Position numbers and translations under genes: made by a program. Positions 16,194-25,394 of a stretch of 64,000 nt of DNA are shown here, in pieces. Numbering within the stretch: position 1 is the first letter of the stretch; each line of letters begins with the position of its first letter. Location of the stretch: assembly GCF_036016755.1 (NCBI RefSeq), contig NZ_JAYXIH010000013.1, forward strand, positions 31,568 through 95,567, in the 5' to 3' direction. Under the pieces are notes generated by a model. That model was given only the letters and a program-made list of their open reading frames with translations, was not told where the DNA came from and did no database searches. The stretch comes from Aurantimonas coralicida_A. GTDB taxonomy: Bacteria > Pseudomonadota > Alphaproteobacteria > Rhizobiales > Rhizobiaceae.

Positions 16194-17551
16194 CAGCGGT
16201 CACTTTCGGAGAGGTTGACGGAAGAGCCGCCGCCATGGGCGTCGCCGGAGCGGACGGCGTGGGCCGCGGCCTGGACGCCATGGGTCATGCTCTGGGAGCG
16301 CTTCATGCGCTTGGCCCATGCGGGCGCCCCGCTCGCGGCGGCCGACGAAGACGACGCGGCTTCGCTGGCGTCGCCGCCGATGGTGCCTATGGTCGAGGAT
16401 CCGCCCGTCGCTTCGAAGGCCGACTTGGCGCCTTCCGAGAAGCTGGAGCGCATGCTCTCGCTGGCGCGGGACGCGGCCCGGCGAAGCGGCGACGTGGCGG
16501 CGCCGGCTCCGGCGCTCGCGACGCCGCCGACACCGGACGCAACACCGGATGCGCCGGACTGACCAGCGGAAGCGAGGCTGTAGGCGGTCGAGGCTCCGCC
16601 CGCCATCGCGGCGCCGCCACGAGCGGCAGCAGCGGCTCCTCCAGCCAGGGCAGCGCCGCCGGACGCGACGGCGCCGACAGTCGCTGCGCCTGCCGCGACC
16701 ATGCCGCCGGCCGCCAAGCCGGTCCCGATGGCGGCTCCCGCGCCGAGCTGCGGGCCGCCGGAGACGAGACCGTTGGCGATACCCGGACCGAAGATGCCGA
16801 GGCCGAGCAAAGTGAGCGCGGCCAACACGATCGCCATCGCCTCGTCGATGGTCGGCGTTGCGCCGCCAAAGCCGGCTGTGAATTCGGAGAACAGCGTCGA
16901 CCCGATGCCGATGATCACCGCCAGCACCAGCACCTTGATGCCCGACGAGATGACGTTGCCGAGCACGCGCTCGGCCATGAATGCGGATTTGCCGAACAGG
17001 CCGAACGGGATGAGCACGAAGCCGGCCAGAGTCGTCAGCTTGAACTCGATCAGCGTCACGAAGAGCTGGATCGCGAGGATGAAGAAGGCGAGCAGCACCA
17101 ACGCCCAGGCAAGGAACATGCAGGCGATCTGGATGAAGTTCTCGAAGAACGACCAGTAGCCCATCAGGCTGGAGATCGACTCCAGCAGCGGCCGCCCGGC
17201 GTCGAGCCCGGTCTGCGCCACCTTGCCGGGCCGCAGGAGATCGGCAGTGGTGAAGCCGGTGCCGGATGCCTTCAGGCCGAGGCCGGCGAAGCTCTCGAAG
17301 ATGATCCTGGCGAGGTTGTTCCAGTTGCCGATCAGGTACGCGAAGACACCGACGAACAGGGTCTTCTTGACCAGCCGCGCGAGAATGTCGTCATCGGCGC
17401 CCCAGCTCCAGAACAGGGCGGCGAGCGTCACGTCGATGACGATCAGCGTGGTGGCGATGAAGGCGACCTCGCCGCTCAGCAGGCCAAAGCCGCTGTCGAT
17501 GTAACGAGTGAAGACCTCGAGGAAATGGTCGATGACGCCGGTGCCGCCCAT
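16193..17551 (-). CDS. trbL: TrbL, VirB6-like polytopic channel protein
   Basis: A 452-residue VirB6/TrbL protein of the inner-membrane channel. The first 270 residues carry about six membrane segments (GEVAFIATTLIVIDVTLAAL, FIQIACMFLAWALVLLAFF, TTLAGFVLIPFGLFG and others). The rest is a low-complexity Ala/Gly/Ser-rich tail, typical of TrbL in these elements. It ends one base into trbF. A long antisense frame over the tail is a composition effect. Confidence 0.92.
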   Translation of the reverse strand: MGGTGVIDHFLEVFTRYIDSGFGLLSGEVAFIATTLIVIDVTLAALFWSWGADDDILARLVKKTLFVGVFAYLIGNWNNLARIIFESFAGLGLKASGTGFTTADLLRPGKVAQTGLDAGRPLLESISSLMGYWSFFENFIQIACMFLAWALVLLAFFILAIQLFVTLIEFKLTTLAGFVLIPFGLFGKSAFMAERVLGNVISSGIKVLVLAVIIGIGSTLFSEFTAGFGGATPTIDEAMAIVLAALTLLGLGIFGPGIANGLVSGGPQLGAGAAIGTGLAAGGMVAAGAATVGAVASGGAALAGGAAAAARGGAAMAGGASTAYSLASAGQSGASGVASGVGGVASAGAGAATSPLRRAASRASESMRSSFSEGAKSAFEATGGSSTIGTIGGDASEAASSSSAAASGAPAWAKRMKRSQSMTHGVQAAAHAVRSGDAHGGGSSVNLSESDR

Positions 17552-17555
17552 GATG

Positions 17556-17951
17556 TTATCGGGCCTCGCCGGGTTTGGGCGCCATCACGGGCGCTGTTTC
17601 CTTGCGGATAGGATCGTCTTCGGCTGGCGCGGTGGTGGCTGAACTCGCGGTCGGCCGGGGCGACTGCGGGGACTCGGGCAAGCGCTCGGCGGGCCGTGCG
17701 CCGGGGGCAAGGAAGCGCTCGCGGTTTCGGGCCCAGGCGCGCAGACATGCCGTGTCGCGCGTGCCCGCCTCGCCGAGGAACTGGCAACGGATCAGCTCAT
17801 CCCGAAGCGGATCGACCGAGGCGCTCTCGGTCGGGCGCGCGGACGGGGAAGCCGACGCCTCTTCCTTCCGGGTCAGTTCGATCGCGGTCGCCGTGATGGC
17901 GACTGCGACGAACACGACAGCGCCGAGCCGGGCGAACATCTTTCCGTCCAT
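17556..17951 (-). CDS. TrbK-alt, putative entry exclusion protein
   Basis: A 131-residue protein at the trbK position between trbJ and trbL. It begins MDGKMFARLGAVVFVAVAITATAIEL, one N-terminal membrane anchor, followed by a short conserved part (DPLRDELIRCQFLGEAGTRDTACLRAWARNRERFL) with two cysteines, and a Pro/Ser-rich tail. This is the 'TrbK-alt' form of alphaproteobacterial trb clusters. Entry exclusion is inferred from position and family, not shown here. ATG 17949-17951 is chosen over a longer open frame. Confidence 0.8.
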   Translation of the reverse strand: MDGKMFARLGAVVFVAVAITATAIELTRKEEASASPSARPTESASVDPLRDELIRCQFLGEAGTRDTACLRAWARNRERFLAPGARPAERLPESPQSPRPTASSATTAPAEDDPIRKETAPVMAPKPGEAR

Positions 17952-17961
17952 CGCTCCGCCC

Positions 17962-18723
17962 TCAGTTGCCGTTGTTGAACATCTTGGCGTTGCCCGGCTG
18001 GTAGCCGGCGCCGGGCGTGAGGAAGCGTCGGCGCTGCTCACGGCCCTGTTCGGCCGCGGCCGCCTGCTCGGCGGATTGCAGCGACTGCGCGCGCCCGTTC
18101 GCCGCGACGACCGCGGTGAGGTCGGCGAGTTGCTGCGCCTGGAGAGCGAGGAGCTGGTTGCCGGCCTGGCTCGCCTGCAGCGCGCCGGTCGCGCCCTGGC
18201 TCTGGCCGATCAGCGCCGACATCTGCGTGCGGTTGGTGTCGATGTTGCCGACGACGCCGGCCTGCACCCGCATGGCGTCCTGCAGCCCGCCCACCGTGTT
18301 CTGCCAGCGCTCGCGCGCCTGGCTGACGAGCTGCTGATCGGTCGCCGAGAGCGAGGCGTTCCCGTAGGTTGTCTGGAACGCCCGGTCGATCTGCTGGACG
18401 TCGAACGCGATGCTCTGCGCTTGGGCAAGAAGCTGTTGCGTCCGCTGCACGGATTGCTGAAGCTGTTGGAGCGAGGAAAAGGGCAGGCTTGCGAGGTTGC
18501 GGGCCTGATTGATCAGACCCTGCGCCTGGTTCTGCAACGCGGTGATCTGGTTGTTGATCTGCTGCAGTGACCGTGCCGCGGTGAGGACGTTCTGAACGTA
18601 GTTCGTCGGGTCATAGACGACCCATTGCGCGGCGGCGGGCTGGACGAAGACCGGCGACAGAGCGGCTGGAAGCGACAGAATGGACGCGGCGAGAAGCGCC
18701 GCGCGGGAGCGACGGACGATCAT
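17962..18723 (-). CDS. trbJ: TrbJ, VirB5-like pilus/channel protein
   Basis: A 253-residue secreted protein. A signal peptide (about 1-32, ending FVQPAAAQ) is followed by a Gln/Ala-rich, largely coiled-coil body (VLTAARSLQQINNQITALQNQAQGLINQARNLASLP), as in TrbJ/VirB5 proteins that assist pilus assembly and mating-pair contact. ATG 18721-18723 overlaps the trbE stop (ATGA); the much longer open frame upstream is a shadow of trbE. Confidence 0.92.
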   Translation of the reverse strand: MIVRRSRAALLAASILSLPAALSPVFVQPAAAQWVVYDPTNYVQNVLTAARSLQQINNQITALQNQAQGLINQARNLASLPFSSLQQLQQSVQRTQQLLAQAQSIAFDVQQIDRAFQTTYGNASLSATDQQLVSQARERWQNTVGGLQDAMRVQAGVVGNIDTNRTQMSALIGQSQGATGALQASQAGNQLLALQAQQLADLTAVVAANGRAQSLQSAEQAAAAEQGREQRRRFLTPGAGYQPGNAKMFNNGN

Positions 18724-21158
18724 GACGATATCTCCAGGTTGGTGAGGTCGGGGATCAGGTCGGCGGCCCAGGCGACATCGCGGTGGCGCAGCCAGGCGGA
18801 CAGGAACTCGTCGCGGCCATGCTCGGCCATAATCCGCGCGATGGCGGTCTGGTCGGTCTTCGACGACGCCGCGCAGAGCGCGAGGGCAACGTCGCCCAGC
18901 CCCAGCTCGAACAGCCGGTTGCCGCGGCGCGACTGGCAGTAGTAGTCGCGCTTGGGCATGGCGCGGGCGAGGATCTCGATCTGCCGGTCGTTGAGCCCGA
19001 AGCGCCGATAGATCGCCATGATCTGCGGCTCGATGGCGCGTTCGTTCGGCAGCAATAGCCGGGTCGGGCAACTCTCGATGATCGCGGGCGCGATCGCCGA
19101 ACCGTCGATGTCGGAGAGGCTCTGGGTGGCGAAGATGACACTGGCGTTCTTCTTGCGCAGCGTCTTCAGCCATTCGCGGAGCTGGCCGGCGAAGCCTTCA
19201 TCGTCCAGCGCCAGCCAGCCCTCGTCGACGATCAGCAGCGTCGGCCGGCCGTCGAGACGGTCCTCGATGCGATGGAAGAGATACGCGAGAACGGCCGCGG
19301 CCGCCCCGGTGCCGATCAGGCCCTCGGTCTCGAAGACCTGGACTTCCGCTTCACCGAGGCGCTCGCTTTCGGCGTCGAGCAACCGGCCATACGGGCCGCC
19401 GACGCAATAGGGTTGCAGGGCGCGCTTGAGCGTCTGCGACTGAAGTAGGACCGACAGGCCCGTCAGGGTTCGCTCGGCGACCGGTGCGGAGGCGAGCGAG
19501 GTCAGCGACGACCAGAGATGCTCTTTCACCTCCGGCGTGATCGTGATGCCTTCGCGCATCAGGATCGCGACGATCCAGTCGGCGGCCCAGGCGCGCTCGG
19601 GCGTGTCATGAATACGGGCGAGCGGCTGGAGCGAGACGGAGGTTTCCGCGCCGTCGGTCAGGCCGCCGCCGAGATCGTGCCAGTCGCCGCCCATGGCGAG
19701 CGCCGCCGCCCGGATTGAACCGCCGAAGTCGAAGGCGAAGACCTGCGCCCCGGCGTAGCGACGGAACTGGAGCGCCATCAGCGCCAGCAGCACCGACTTG
19801 CCGGCGCCGGTTGGGCCGACGACGAGCGTGTGGCCGACGTCGCCGACATGAAGGGAAAACCGGAACGGGGTGGAGCCTTCGGTCTTGCCGAAGAGCAGAG
19901 GGGGGGCTGCAAAATGCTCGTCCCGTTCCGGCCCCGCCCACACCGCTGAAAGCGGGATCATGTGGGCGAGATTGAGCGTGGAAATCGGTGGCTGCCGAAC
20001 ATTGGCGTAGACATGGCCGGGCAGCGACCCGAGCCAGGCATCGGCGGCGTTGATGGTCTCAGCCATCGCTGTGAAGTCGCGGCCCTGGATGACCTTCTCG
20101 ACCAGACGCAATTTCTCGGCGGCGATGCGTGGATCGTTGTCCCAGACGGTGACGGTCGCGGTCACATATGCTTGGCCGGCATAATCGGCGCCGAGTTCCT
20201 GCAACGCCATGTCGGCGTCGGCCGCCTTATTGGCCGCGTCGGTGTCGACCAGGGCGGAAGCCTCGTTGGTCATCACCTCCTTCAAGATGGCGGCGATCGA
20301 CTTGCGCTTGGCGAACCACTGCCGCCTGATCTTGATCAGCAGCTTGGTGGCGTCGGTCTTGTCGAGCAGGATGGCGCGCGTCGACCAGCGGTAAGGGAAG
20401 GCCAGCCGGTTGAGGTCGTCGAGCAGACCCGGAGTCGTCGCCGTCGGGAAGCCGACGATGGTCAGCACGCGGAGGTGGGCGTTGCCGAGGCGCGGCTCGA
20501 GCCCGCCGGTGAGCGGCTGGTCGGCGAGCAGCGCATCGAGATACATCGGCGTTTCGGGCACGCGCACGCGTTGGCGTTTGGTCGAGACGCAGGAATGCAA
20601 ATAGGTCAGCGTCTCACCGTCATCGAGCCAGCGGCATTCCGGCATGAAGCCTTCGACGAGCTGGAGGACGCGGTCGGTGCGATCGGCGAAGCCGCGCAGG
20701 ATCTCGTGGGGATCGACGCCCTTTTCGGCCTTGCCCTCGTAGAGCCAGCTCTCGGCACGCGCGGCGTCCTCGGCCGGCGGCAGATAGACGAAGCTGAGGA
20801 AGTAGCTCGACTCGTAGTGCGAGGCGTCTTCCTCGAAGTCGGCCTTGCGCTCGGCGTCGACCAGGGCCGATGCGGCGTCGGGAAAGCGGCCGGCCGGATA
20901 AGCGTCCACGCCATGGCGCTGCGCCTCGACGAAGATCGCCCAGCCGGAGCCGAGGCGGCGAAAAGCGTTGTTGAGGCGTCCGGCCACGGCGACCAACTCG
21001 GCGGCAACCGCGGAATCGAGATCGGGACCGCGAAAGCGCGCCGTGCGCTGGAGCGATCCGTCTTTGTTGAGCACGACGCCATCGCCCGCGAGCGCCGCCC
21101 ACGGCAGGAAGTCCGCGAGGCGGGTCGAGGTGCGGCGATATTCGGCAAGGTTCATCAT
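18720..21158 (-). CDS. trbE: TrbE, VirB4-family conjugation ATPase
   Basis: An 812-residue VirB4/TrbE ATPase that powers assembly of the type IV secretion channel at the inner membrane. The N-terminal CagE/TrbE/VirB domain is followed by a P-loop (VVGPTGAGKSVLLAL, near residue 448) and a Walker B-type LLIVDEGWLALDD. Full length. The start at 21158 lies 10 bases after the trbD stop. It ends overlapping trbJ. Confidence 0.95.
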   Translation of the reverse strand: MMNLAEYRRTSTRLADFLPWAALAGDGVVLNKDGSLQRTARFRGPDLDSAVAAELVAVAGRLNNAFRRLGSGWAIFVEAQRHGVDAYPAGRFPDAASALVDAERKADFEEDASHYESSYFLSFVYLPPAEDAARAESWLYEGKAEKGVDPHEILRGFADRTDRVLQLVEGFMPECRWLDDGETLTYLHSCVSTKRQRVRVPETPMYLDALLADQPLTGGLEPRLGNAHLRVLTIVGFPTATTPGLLDDLNRLAFPYRWSTRAILLDKTDATKLLIKIRRQWFAKRKSIAAILKEVMTNEASALVDTDAANKAADADMALQELGADYAGQAYVTATVTVWDNDPRIAAEKLRLVEKVIQGRDFTAMAETINAADAWLGSLPGHVYANVRQPPISTLNLAHMIPLSAVWAGPERDEHFAAPPLLFGKTEGSTPFRFSLHVGDVGHTLVVGPTGAGKSVLLALMALQFRRYAGAQVFAFDFGGSIRAAALAMGGDWHDLGGGLTDGAETSVSLQPLARIHDTPERAWAADWIVAILMREGITITPEVKEHLWSSLTSLASAPVAERTLTGLSVLLQSQTLKRALQPYCVGGPYGRLLDAESERLGEAEVQVFETEGLIGTGAAAAVLAYLFHRIEDRLDGRPTLLIVDEGWLALDDEGFAGQLREWLKTLRKKNASVIFATQSLSDIDGSAIAPAIIESCPTRLLLPNERAIEPQIMAIYRRFGLNDRQIEILARAMPKRDYYCQSRRGNRLFELGLGDVALALCAASSKTDQTAIARIMAEHGRDEFLSAWLRHRDVAWAADLIPDLTNLEISS

Positions 21159-21168
21159 GGCGGGACCT

Positions 21169-21447
21169 TCAGACGCTCAGGTGGCCGGGGATGCGCAGGT
21201 GCCGGCGCACGACATCGACGAACATCGGATCGCGCTTGGCCGCCCAGACGGCGGCGAAATGCCCAACCACCCAAAGGCCCAGGCCGACCAGCCAGAGGCG
21301 CAGGCCGAGGCCGAGTGCCGCGGCCAGCGTGCCGTTGAGGATGGCGATCGCGCGCGGCGCTCCGCCGAGCAGGATGTGCTCGGTCAGCGCGCGGTGAACC
21401 GGCACGGTGAATCCGGGGACCGGCTCTTCTCCGGCAAACTGGGCCAT
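21169..21447 (-). CDS. trbD: TrbD, VirB3-like channel protein
   Basis: A 92-residue VirB3/TrbD membrane protein (PVHRALTEHILLGGAPRAIAILNGTLAAALGLGL, then LWVVGHFAAVWAAKRDPMFVDVVRRHL), with two hydrophobic stretches. ATG 21445-21447 overlaps the trbC stop (TGATG). Its longer open frame upstream is a shadow of trbC/trbB. Confidence 0.9.
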   Translation of the reverse strand: MAQFAGEEPVPGFTVPVHRALTEHILLGGAPRAIAILNGTLAAALGLGLRLWLVGLGLWVVGHFAAVWAAKRDPMFVDVVRRHLRIPGHLSV

Positions 21448-21779
21448 CAGACGAGCGCCCCGCCGCCGAACGAGAAGAAGCTCAGGAAGAACGAGCTGGC
21501 CGCGAAAGCGATCGACAGCCCGAACACGATCTGGATCAGCTTGCGGGCGCCGCCCGACGTGTCGCCGAAGGCGAGCGTCAGGCCGGTGATGATGATGATC
21601 ATCACCGCGATGATCTTGGAGACCGGGCCTTCGATCGACTGCAAGATCGATTGCAGCGGCGCTTCCCACGGCATGGAGGAGCCGGAGGCGTGAGCGGCGG
21701 GCGCCAGCATCATGCTGACGAAGGTGACAGAGGCGACCGCCGCGATGTGACGACGAATGCGCAGAGCGTGACGGATCAT
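21447..21779 (-). CDS. trbC: TrbC, VirB2-like pilin
   Basis: A 110-residue major pilin of the conjugative apparatus. A long signal sequence (about 1-32, ending PAAHA) precedes two membrane helices (VSKIIAVMIIIITGLTLAFG, IQIVFGLSIAFAASSFFLSFF), the standard VirB2/TrbC layout. ATG 21777-21779 overlaps the trbB stop by four bases. Confidence 0.92.
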   Translation of the reverse strand: MIRHALRIRRHIAAVASVTFVSMMLAPAAHASGSSMPWEAPLQSILQSIEGPVSKIIAVMIIIITGLTLAFGDTSGGARKLIQIVFGLSIAFAASSFFLSFFSFGGGALV

Positions 21780-22759
21780 GAAGGATCTCCTGTGTGGACG
21801 GGGGCTGCGGGGATGACGCGGTAGTCGCCGTCGGGACCGAGGCCATCGACACGGGCGAGTTCCACGAGGCGGCGGTGCGAGCCGCGGCCGGCGAGGACGG
21901 CGACGAGATCGATGGTCTCGGCGATCAACGCGCGCGGGACCGTGACGACCGCTTCCTGGATCAACTGCTCCATCCGGCGCAGCGCGCCGATCGCCGAGCC
22001 GGAATGGATCGTGCCGACGCCGCCGGGATGGCCGGTTCCCCAGGCCTTGAGGAGATCGAGGGCTTCCGCGCCCCGGACCTCGCCGATCGGAATGCGGTCT
22101 GGACGAAGGCGCAGCGACGAGCGCACGAGGTCCGACAGCGAGGCGACGCCGTCCTTGGTGCGGAGCGCGACGAGGTTCGGCGCGGCGCATTGCAGCTCGC
22201 GGGTATCCTCGATGAGCACGACGCGGTCGTCGGTCTTGGCGACCTCGGCCAGGAGCGCATTGGTGAGCGTGGTCTTGCCGGTTGATGTGCCGCCGGCGAC
22301 CAGGATGTTCTTTCGCTCAGTGACCGCGATGCGCAGCGTCTCGGCCTGGCCCTCATTCATGATGCCGGCGGCGACATAATCGCCGAGCGTGAAGACGGCG
22401 ACGGCCGGTTTACGGATGGCGAAGGCCGGGGCCGTAACGACCGGGGGCAGCAACCCCTCGAACCGCTCCCCCGTCTCGGGCAGCTCGGCCGAAACCCGAG
22501 GGCTCCCGGCATGAACCTCCGCGCCGACATGGTGGGCGACGAGGCGGACGATGCGTTCGCCATCGGCGGGGGACAGCCGCTCACCCGTGTCGGACAGACC
22601 TTCGGAGAGCCGGTCGATCCAGAGTCGCCCGTCCGGGTTGAGCATCACCTCGACGACGCTGGGGTCTTCCAGAAACCGGGCGATCGCGGGGCCGAGGGCG
22701 GTGCGCAACATGCGCGCGCCTCGGAGTGTCGCCTCGGATTGCTGGTGAGAAGCCGCCAT
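21776..22759 (-). CDS. trbB: TrbB, VirB11-like traffic ATPase
   Basis: A 327-residue hexameric AAA+-type ATPase. The P-loop VAGGTSTGKTTLTNALL is near residue 153, an Asp/Glu box (RVVLIEDTRELQC) and a His box region (GHPGGVGTIHSGSA) follow. First gene of the trb operon. A 167-base gap without recognised features separates it from the CopG-type gene upstream, and the operon promoter may lie there. Confidence 0.94.
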   Translation of the reverse strand: MAASHQQSEATLRGARMLRTALGPAIARFLEDPSVVEVMLNPDGRLWIDRLSEGLSDTGERLSPADGERIVRLVAHHVGAEVHAGSPRVSAELPETGERFEGLLPPVVTAPAFAIRKPAVAVFTLGDYVAAGIMNEGQAETLRIAVTERKNILVAGGTSTGKTTLTNALLAEVAKTDDRVVLIEDTRELQCAAPNLVALRTKDGVASLSDLVRSSLRLRPDRIPIGEVRGAEALDLLKAWGTGHPGGVGTIHSGSAIGALRRMEQLIQEAVVTVPRALIAETIDLVAVLAGRGSHRRLVELARVDGLGPDGDYRVIPAAPVHTGDPS

Positions 22760-22926
22760 GTCGTCCCCTTGCGTTCAGGGACCGTTTGGCCGGCCCTGGA
22801 TCGGGGATCAGTAGAAGAGGCAGGAAATGGGGCGTTGCAACAACCAGAGTATGGTCGTCGTAGCCTGGCGTGGAAATACAGGTGAACGGCGGAACGACCG
22901 AATACTTGAGATCGATTGAATGAAGA

Positions 22927-23361
22927 CTATTCGGCCTCGTCGACGCCGGGAACGTCTTCGGAAATCTCCTGCCGGAGCTTCGGGCCCTTGGCGAGTCGGC
23001 GGCCGAGCGCGACCACGAAGGCGTCATAGCGCTCGCCTGCCTTGGCGCGGGCGGCGGCCTGCGCGGGTTCCGGTAGCGGCGGATTGGTGGTCAGCCAGAA
23101 ACGCACGAACACGGCGAGCGTCTCGACCGAGATGCCGAGGTCGCGTTCCATCCGGGTCATGCGGCGGTCGAGCTGGTCGAGGCGCTTCGTGGTCGCCGCC
23201 TCCTGGCGATCGGCGGCGTCCGGCGACATGAAAGAGGCGATGGCGGCCTCGGCGATCAGCGAGCGCGACTGATCCCGCCGCGCGGCGTAGTCGGCCAGGC
23301 TCTTCATCACGTCGGGGTCGACATAGACGGACAGGCGCTGCTTCTTCGGAGTCTTGATCAT
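22927..23361 (-). CDS. CopG-type ribbon-helix-helix protein
   Basis: A 144-residue protein whose N-terminus (KTPKKQRLSVYVDPDVMKSLADYAARRDQSRSLIAEAAIASFM) is a CopG/Arc ribbon-helix-helix, followed by a coiled coil (KRLDQLDRRMTRMERDL) and a helical tail. It lies directly after traG; a GTG at 23371-23373 overlapping the traG stop could be the start, but ATG 23359-23361 is as good. In such elements this gene may be a relaxosome accessory or a trb regulator; the position suggests it, the sequence does not decide. Confidence 0.82.
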   Translation of the reverse strand: MIKTPKKQRLSVYVDPDVMKSLADYAARRDQSRSLIAEAAIASFMSPDAADRQEAATTKRLDQLDRRMTRMERDLGISVETLAVFVRFWLTTNPPLPEPAQAAARAKAGERYDAFVVALGRRLAKGPKLRQEISEDVPGVDEAE

Positions 23362-23369
23362 GGCGAGCC

Positions 23370-25358
23370 TCACAGATCGACGCCGTCGCCGGGATCGAGC
23401 GACGCCTGACGGGCGATCTGGCGCATGGTCCGGTCCATCCGGCTGATGCGGGCGGTGTCGTCCTCCATATCGTCGGCGGGGTCGGGTGCGAACTCGTTGT
23501 CGATCGGCTCCTTCTTCTCGATGGTCTTCGCCTTGTTCAATTCGGGCTGGTGGCGACGCTCCGAATCCGTGGGATCGTCGTCATTGTCCCGTCCGTCTCG
23601 CGGCTCCTGCTCTTCGATCTCGAGACGCGGTGGCAGCGGCAGCGCGCTCCAGTCGTCGGGTCTCGCGTTCTTCGGTTTGGTGAGCACGGGCGGCGGCAGG
23701 ATGCGTTCCTGGAGTCTCGCATCCTCGTAGTAGCGCGCCTTCTTCGCCAGGATCGGCGGGGCGCCCGCCACCATGACGATCTCCTCAGTGGGCGGAAGCT
23801 GCATCACTTCCCCCGGCGTCAGCAATTGTCGCGCGGTTTCCGAACGCGAGACCATCAGATGACCGAGCCATGGCGAGAGCCGATGGCCGGCATAGTTCTT
23901 CATCACCCGCATCTCGGTCGCGGCGCCGAGTGCGTCGGACACTCGCTTGGCGGTGCGCTCGTCGTTGGTCGCGAAACTCACTCGGACATGGCAGTTGTCG
24001 AGGATCGAGTTGTTCGGGCCATAGGCCTTCTCGATCTGGTTCAGCGACTGCGCGATCAGGAACGCCTTCAGGCCGTACCCAGCCATGAAGGCAAGCGCGG
24101 ACTCGAAGAAATCGAGGCGGCCGAGCGCCGGAAATTCGTCCAGCATGAGGAGCACCCGATGCCGATCCGCCTTTGCATGCAGATCCTCGGTGAGCCGTCG
24201 CCCGATCTGGTTGAGGATCAGGCGGATCAGCGGCTTGGTGCGGTTGATGTCGGACGGCGGCACGACGAGGTAGAGTGTGGTGGGGCGCGCGCCGCCGACA
24301 ATATCGCTGATGCGCCAATCGCAGCGCCGCGTCACCTCGGCCACCACGGGATCGCGATAGAGGCCGAGGAACGACATCGCGGTGGAGAGAACGCCGGATC
24401 GTTCGTTGTCGGATTTGTTCAGGAGCTCACGCGCGGCGCTGGCGATGACGGGATGCGTGCCGGCTTTGCCGAGATGCGCCGTCTTCATCATGGCGGCGAG
24501 CGTGGATTCGATCGGGCGCTTCGGGTCGGAAAGGAATCCCGCGACGCCGGCCAGCGTCTTGTCGGTTTCCGCGTAGAGGACATGAAGGATGGCGCCGACG
24601 AGAAGCGCGTGGCTGGTTTTTTCCCAATGATTGCGCTTCTCCAGCGAACCCTCGGGGTCGACCAGGATGTCGGCGATATTCTGGACGTCGCGTACTTCCC
24701 ATTCGCCGCGGCGCACCTCTAACAGCGGATTATAGGCCGACGATTTCGCGTTGGTCGGATCGAACAGCAGCACCCGGCCGTGCTTTGCGCGGAAGCCGGC
24801 GGTGAGCTGCCAGTTCTCCCCCTTGATGTCGTGGACGATCGCCGAGCCAGGCCAGGTCAGGAGCGATGGCACCACAAGACCGACGCCCTTGCCGGATCGG
24901 GTTGGCGCGAAACACAGCACATGCTCCGGCCCGTCGTGACGGAGATAGGCGCGATCGAGCTTGCCGAGCACCACGCCGTCCGGACCGAGCAGCCCCGCGC
25001 CCTTCACCTCGTCGAGGCGAGCCCATCGCGCCGAGCCATAGGTCTGGACGTTCTTCGCCTCGCGGGCGCGCCAAACCGACATGAGAATAGCGACCGCAAT
25101 CGAGATGAAGCCGCCCGACGCGGCGATATAGGCGCCCTCGACGAAGATCGACGGCGCATAGGCGTCGTAGAAATACCACCACCAGAAAAACGCCGGGGGA
25201 TAGTAGACGGGAATCCCAATCAGGCTGAACCATGGTTCACCAAGCTGCGGCTGGAAGCCGAGCTGCCAGGTCGTCCACTGCGTCGCGGCCCAGGTCGTGA
25301 ACAGCACGATCAGTATGACGATGAGGATCTGGCCCCAGAGGATTTTGGTGGCGGACAT
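23370..25358 (-). CDS. traG: TraG, VirD4-like type IV coupling protein
   Basis: A 662-residue coupling ATPase that brings the relaxosome to the secretion channel. Membrane segments are near 8-28 and 76-95. The P-loop FAPTRSGKGVGLVVPSLL is near residue 148, followed by VHDIKGENW. A Walker B-type region (LLMLDEFPALGRL) and the HVRVSFATNDERTAKR segment are typical of TraG/VirD4. Acidic, charged C-terminal tail. Complete. Confidence 0.94.
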   Translation of the reverse strand: MSATKILWGQILIVILIVLFTTWAATQWTTWQLGFQPQLGEPWFSLIGIPVYYPPAFFWWWYFYDAYAPSIFVEGAYIAASGGFISIAVAILMSVWRAREAKNVQTYGSARWARLDEVKGAGLLGPDGVVLGKLDRAYLRHDGPEHVLCFAPTRSGKGVGLVVPSLLTWPGSAIVHDIKGENWQLTAGFRAKHGRVLLFDPTNAKSSAYNPLLEVRRGEWEVRDVQNIADILVDPEGSLEKRNHWEKTSHALLVGAILHVLYAETDKTLAGVAGFLSDPKRPIESTLAAMMKTAHLGKAGTHPVIASAARELLNKSDNERSGVLSTAMSFLGLYRDPVVAEVTRRCDWRISDIVGGARPTTLYLVVPPSDINRTKPLIRLILNQIGRRLTEDLHAKADRHRVLLMLDEFPALGRLDFFESALAFMAGYGLKAFLIAQSLNQIEKAYGPNNSILDNCHVRVSFATNDERTAKRVSDALGAATEMRVMKNYAGHRLSPWLGHLMVSRSETARQLLTPGEVMQLPPTEEIVMVAGAPPILAKKARYYEDARLQERILPPPVLTKPKNARPDDWSALPLPPRLEIEEQEPRDGRDNDDDPTDSERRHQPELNKAKTIEKKEPIDNEFAPDPADDMEDDTARISRMDRTMRQIARQASLDPGDGVDL

Positions 25359-25394
25359 CGTTGTCGGTCCCTTCTGTTCAAGATGACGGGCGGG

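Noticed and set aside
16235..17611. 458-codon plus-strand frame
   Set aside because: Antisense to trbL; glycine/arginine-rich composition reflects the Ala/Gly codons of the opposite strand.
19962..21338. 458-codon plus-strand frame
   Set aside because: Antisense to trbE with no motif and no ribosome site.
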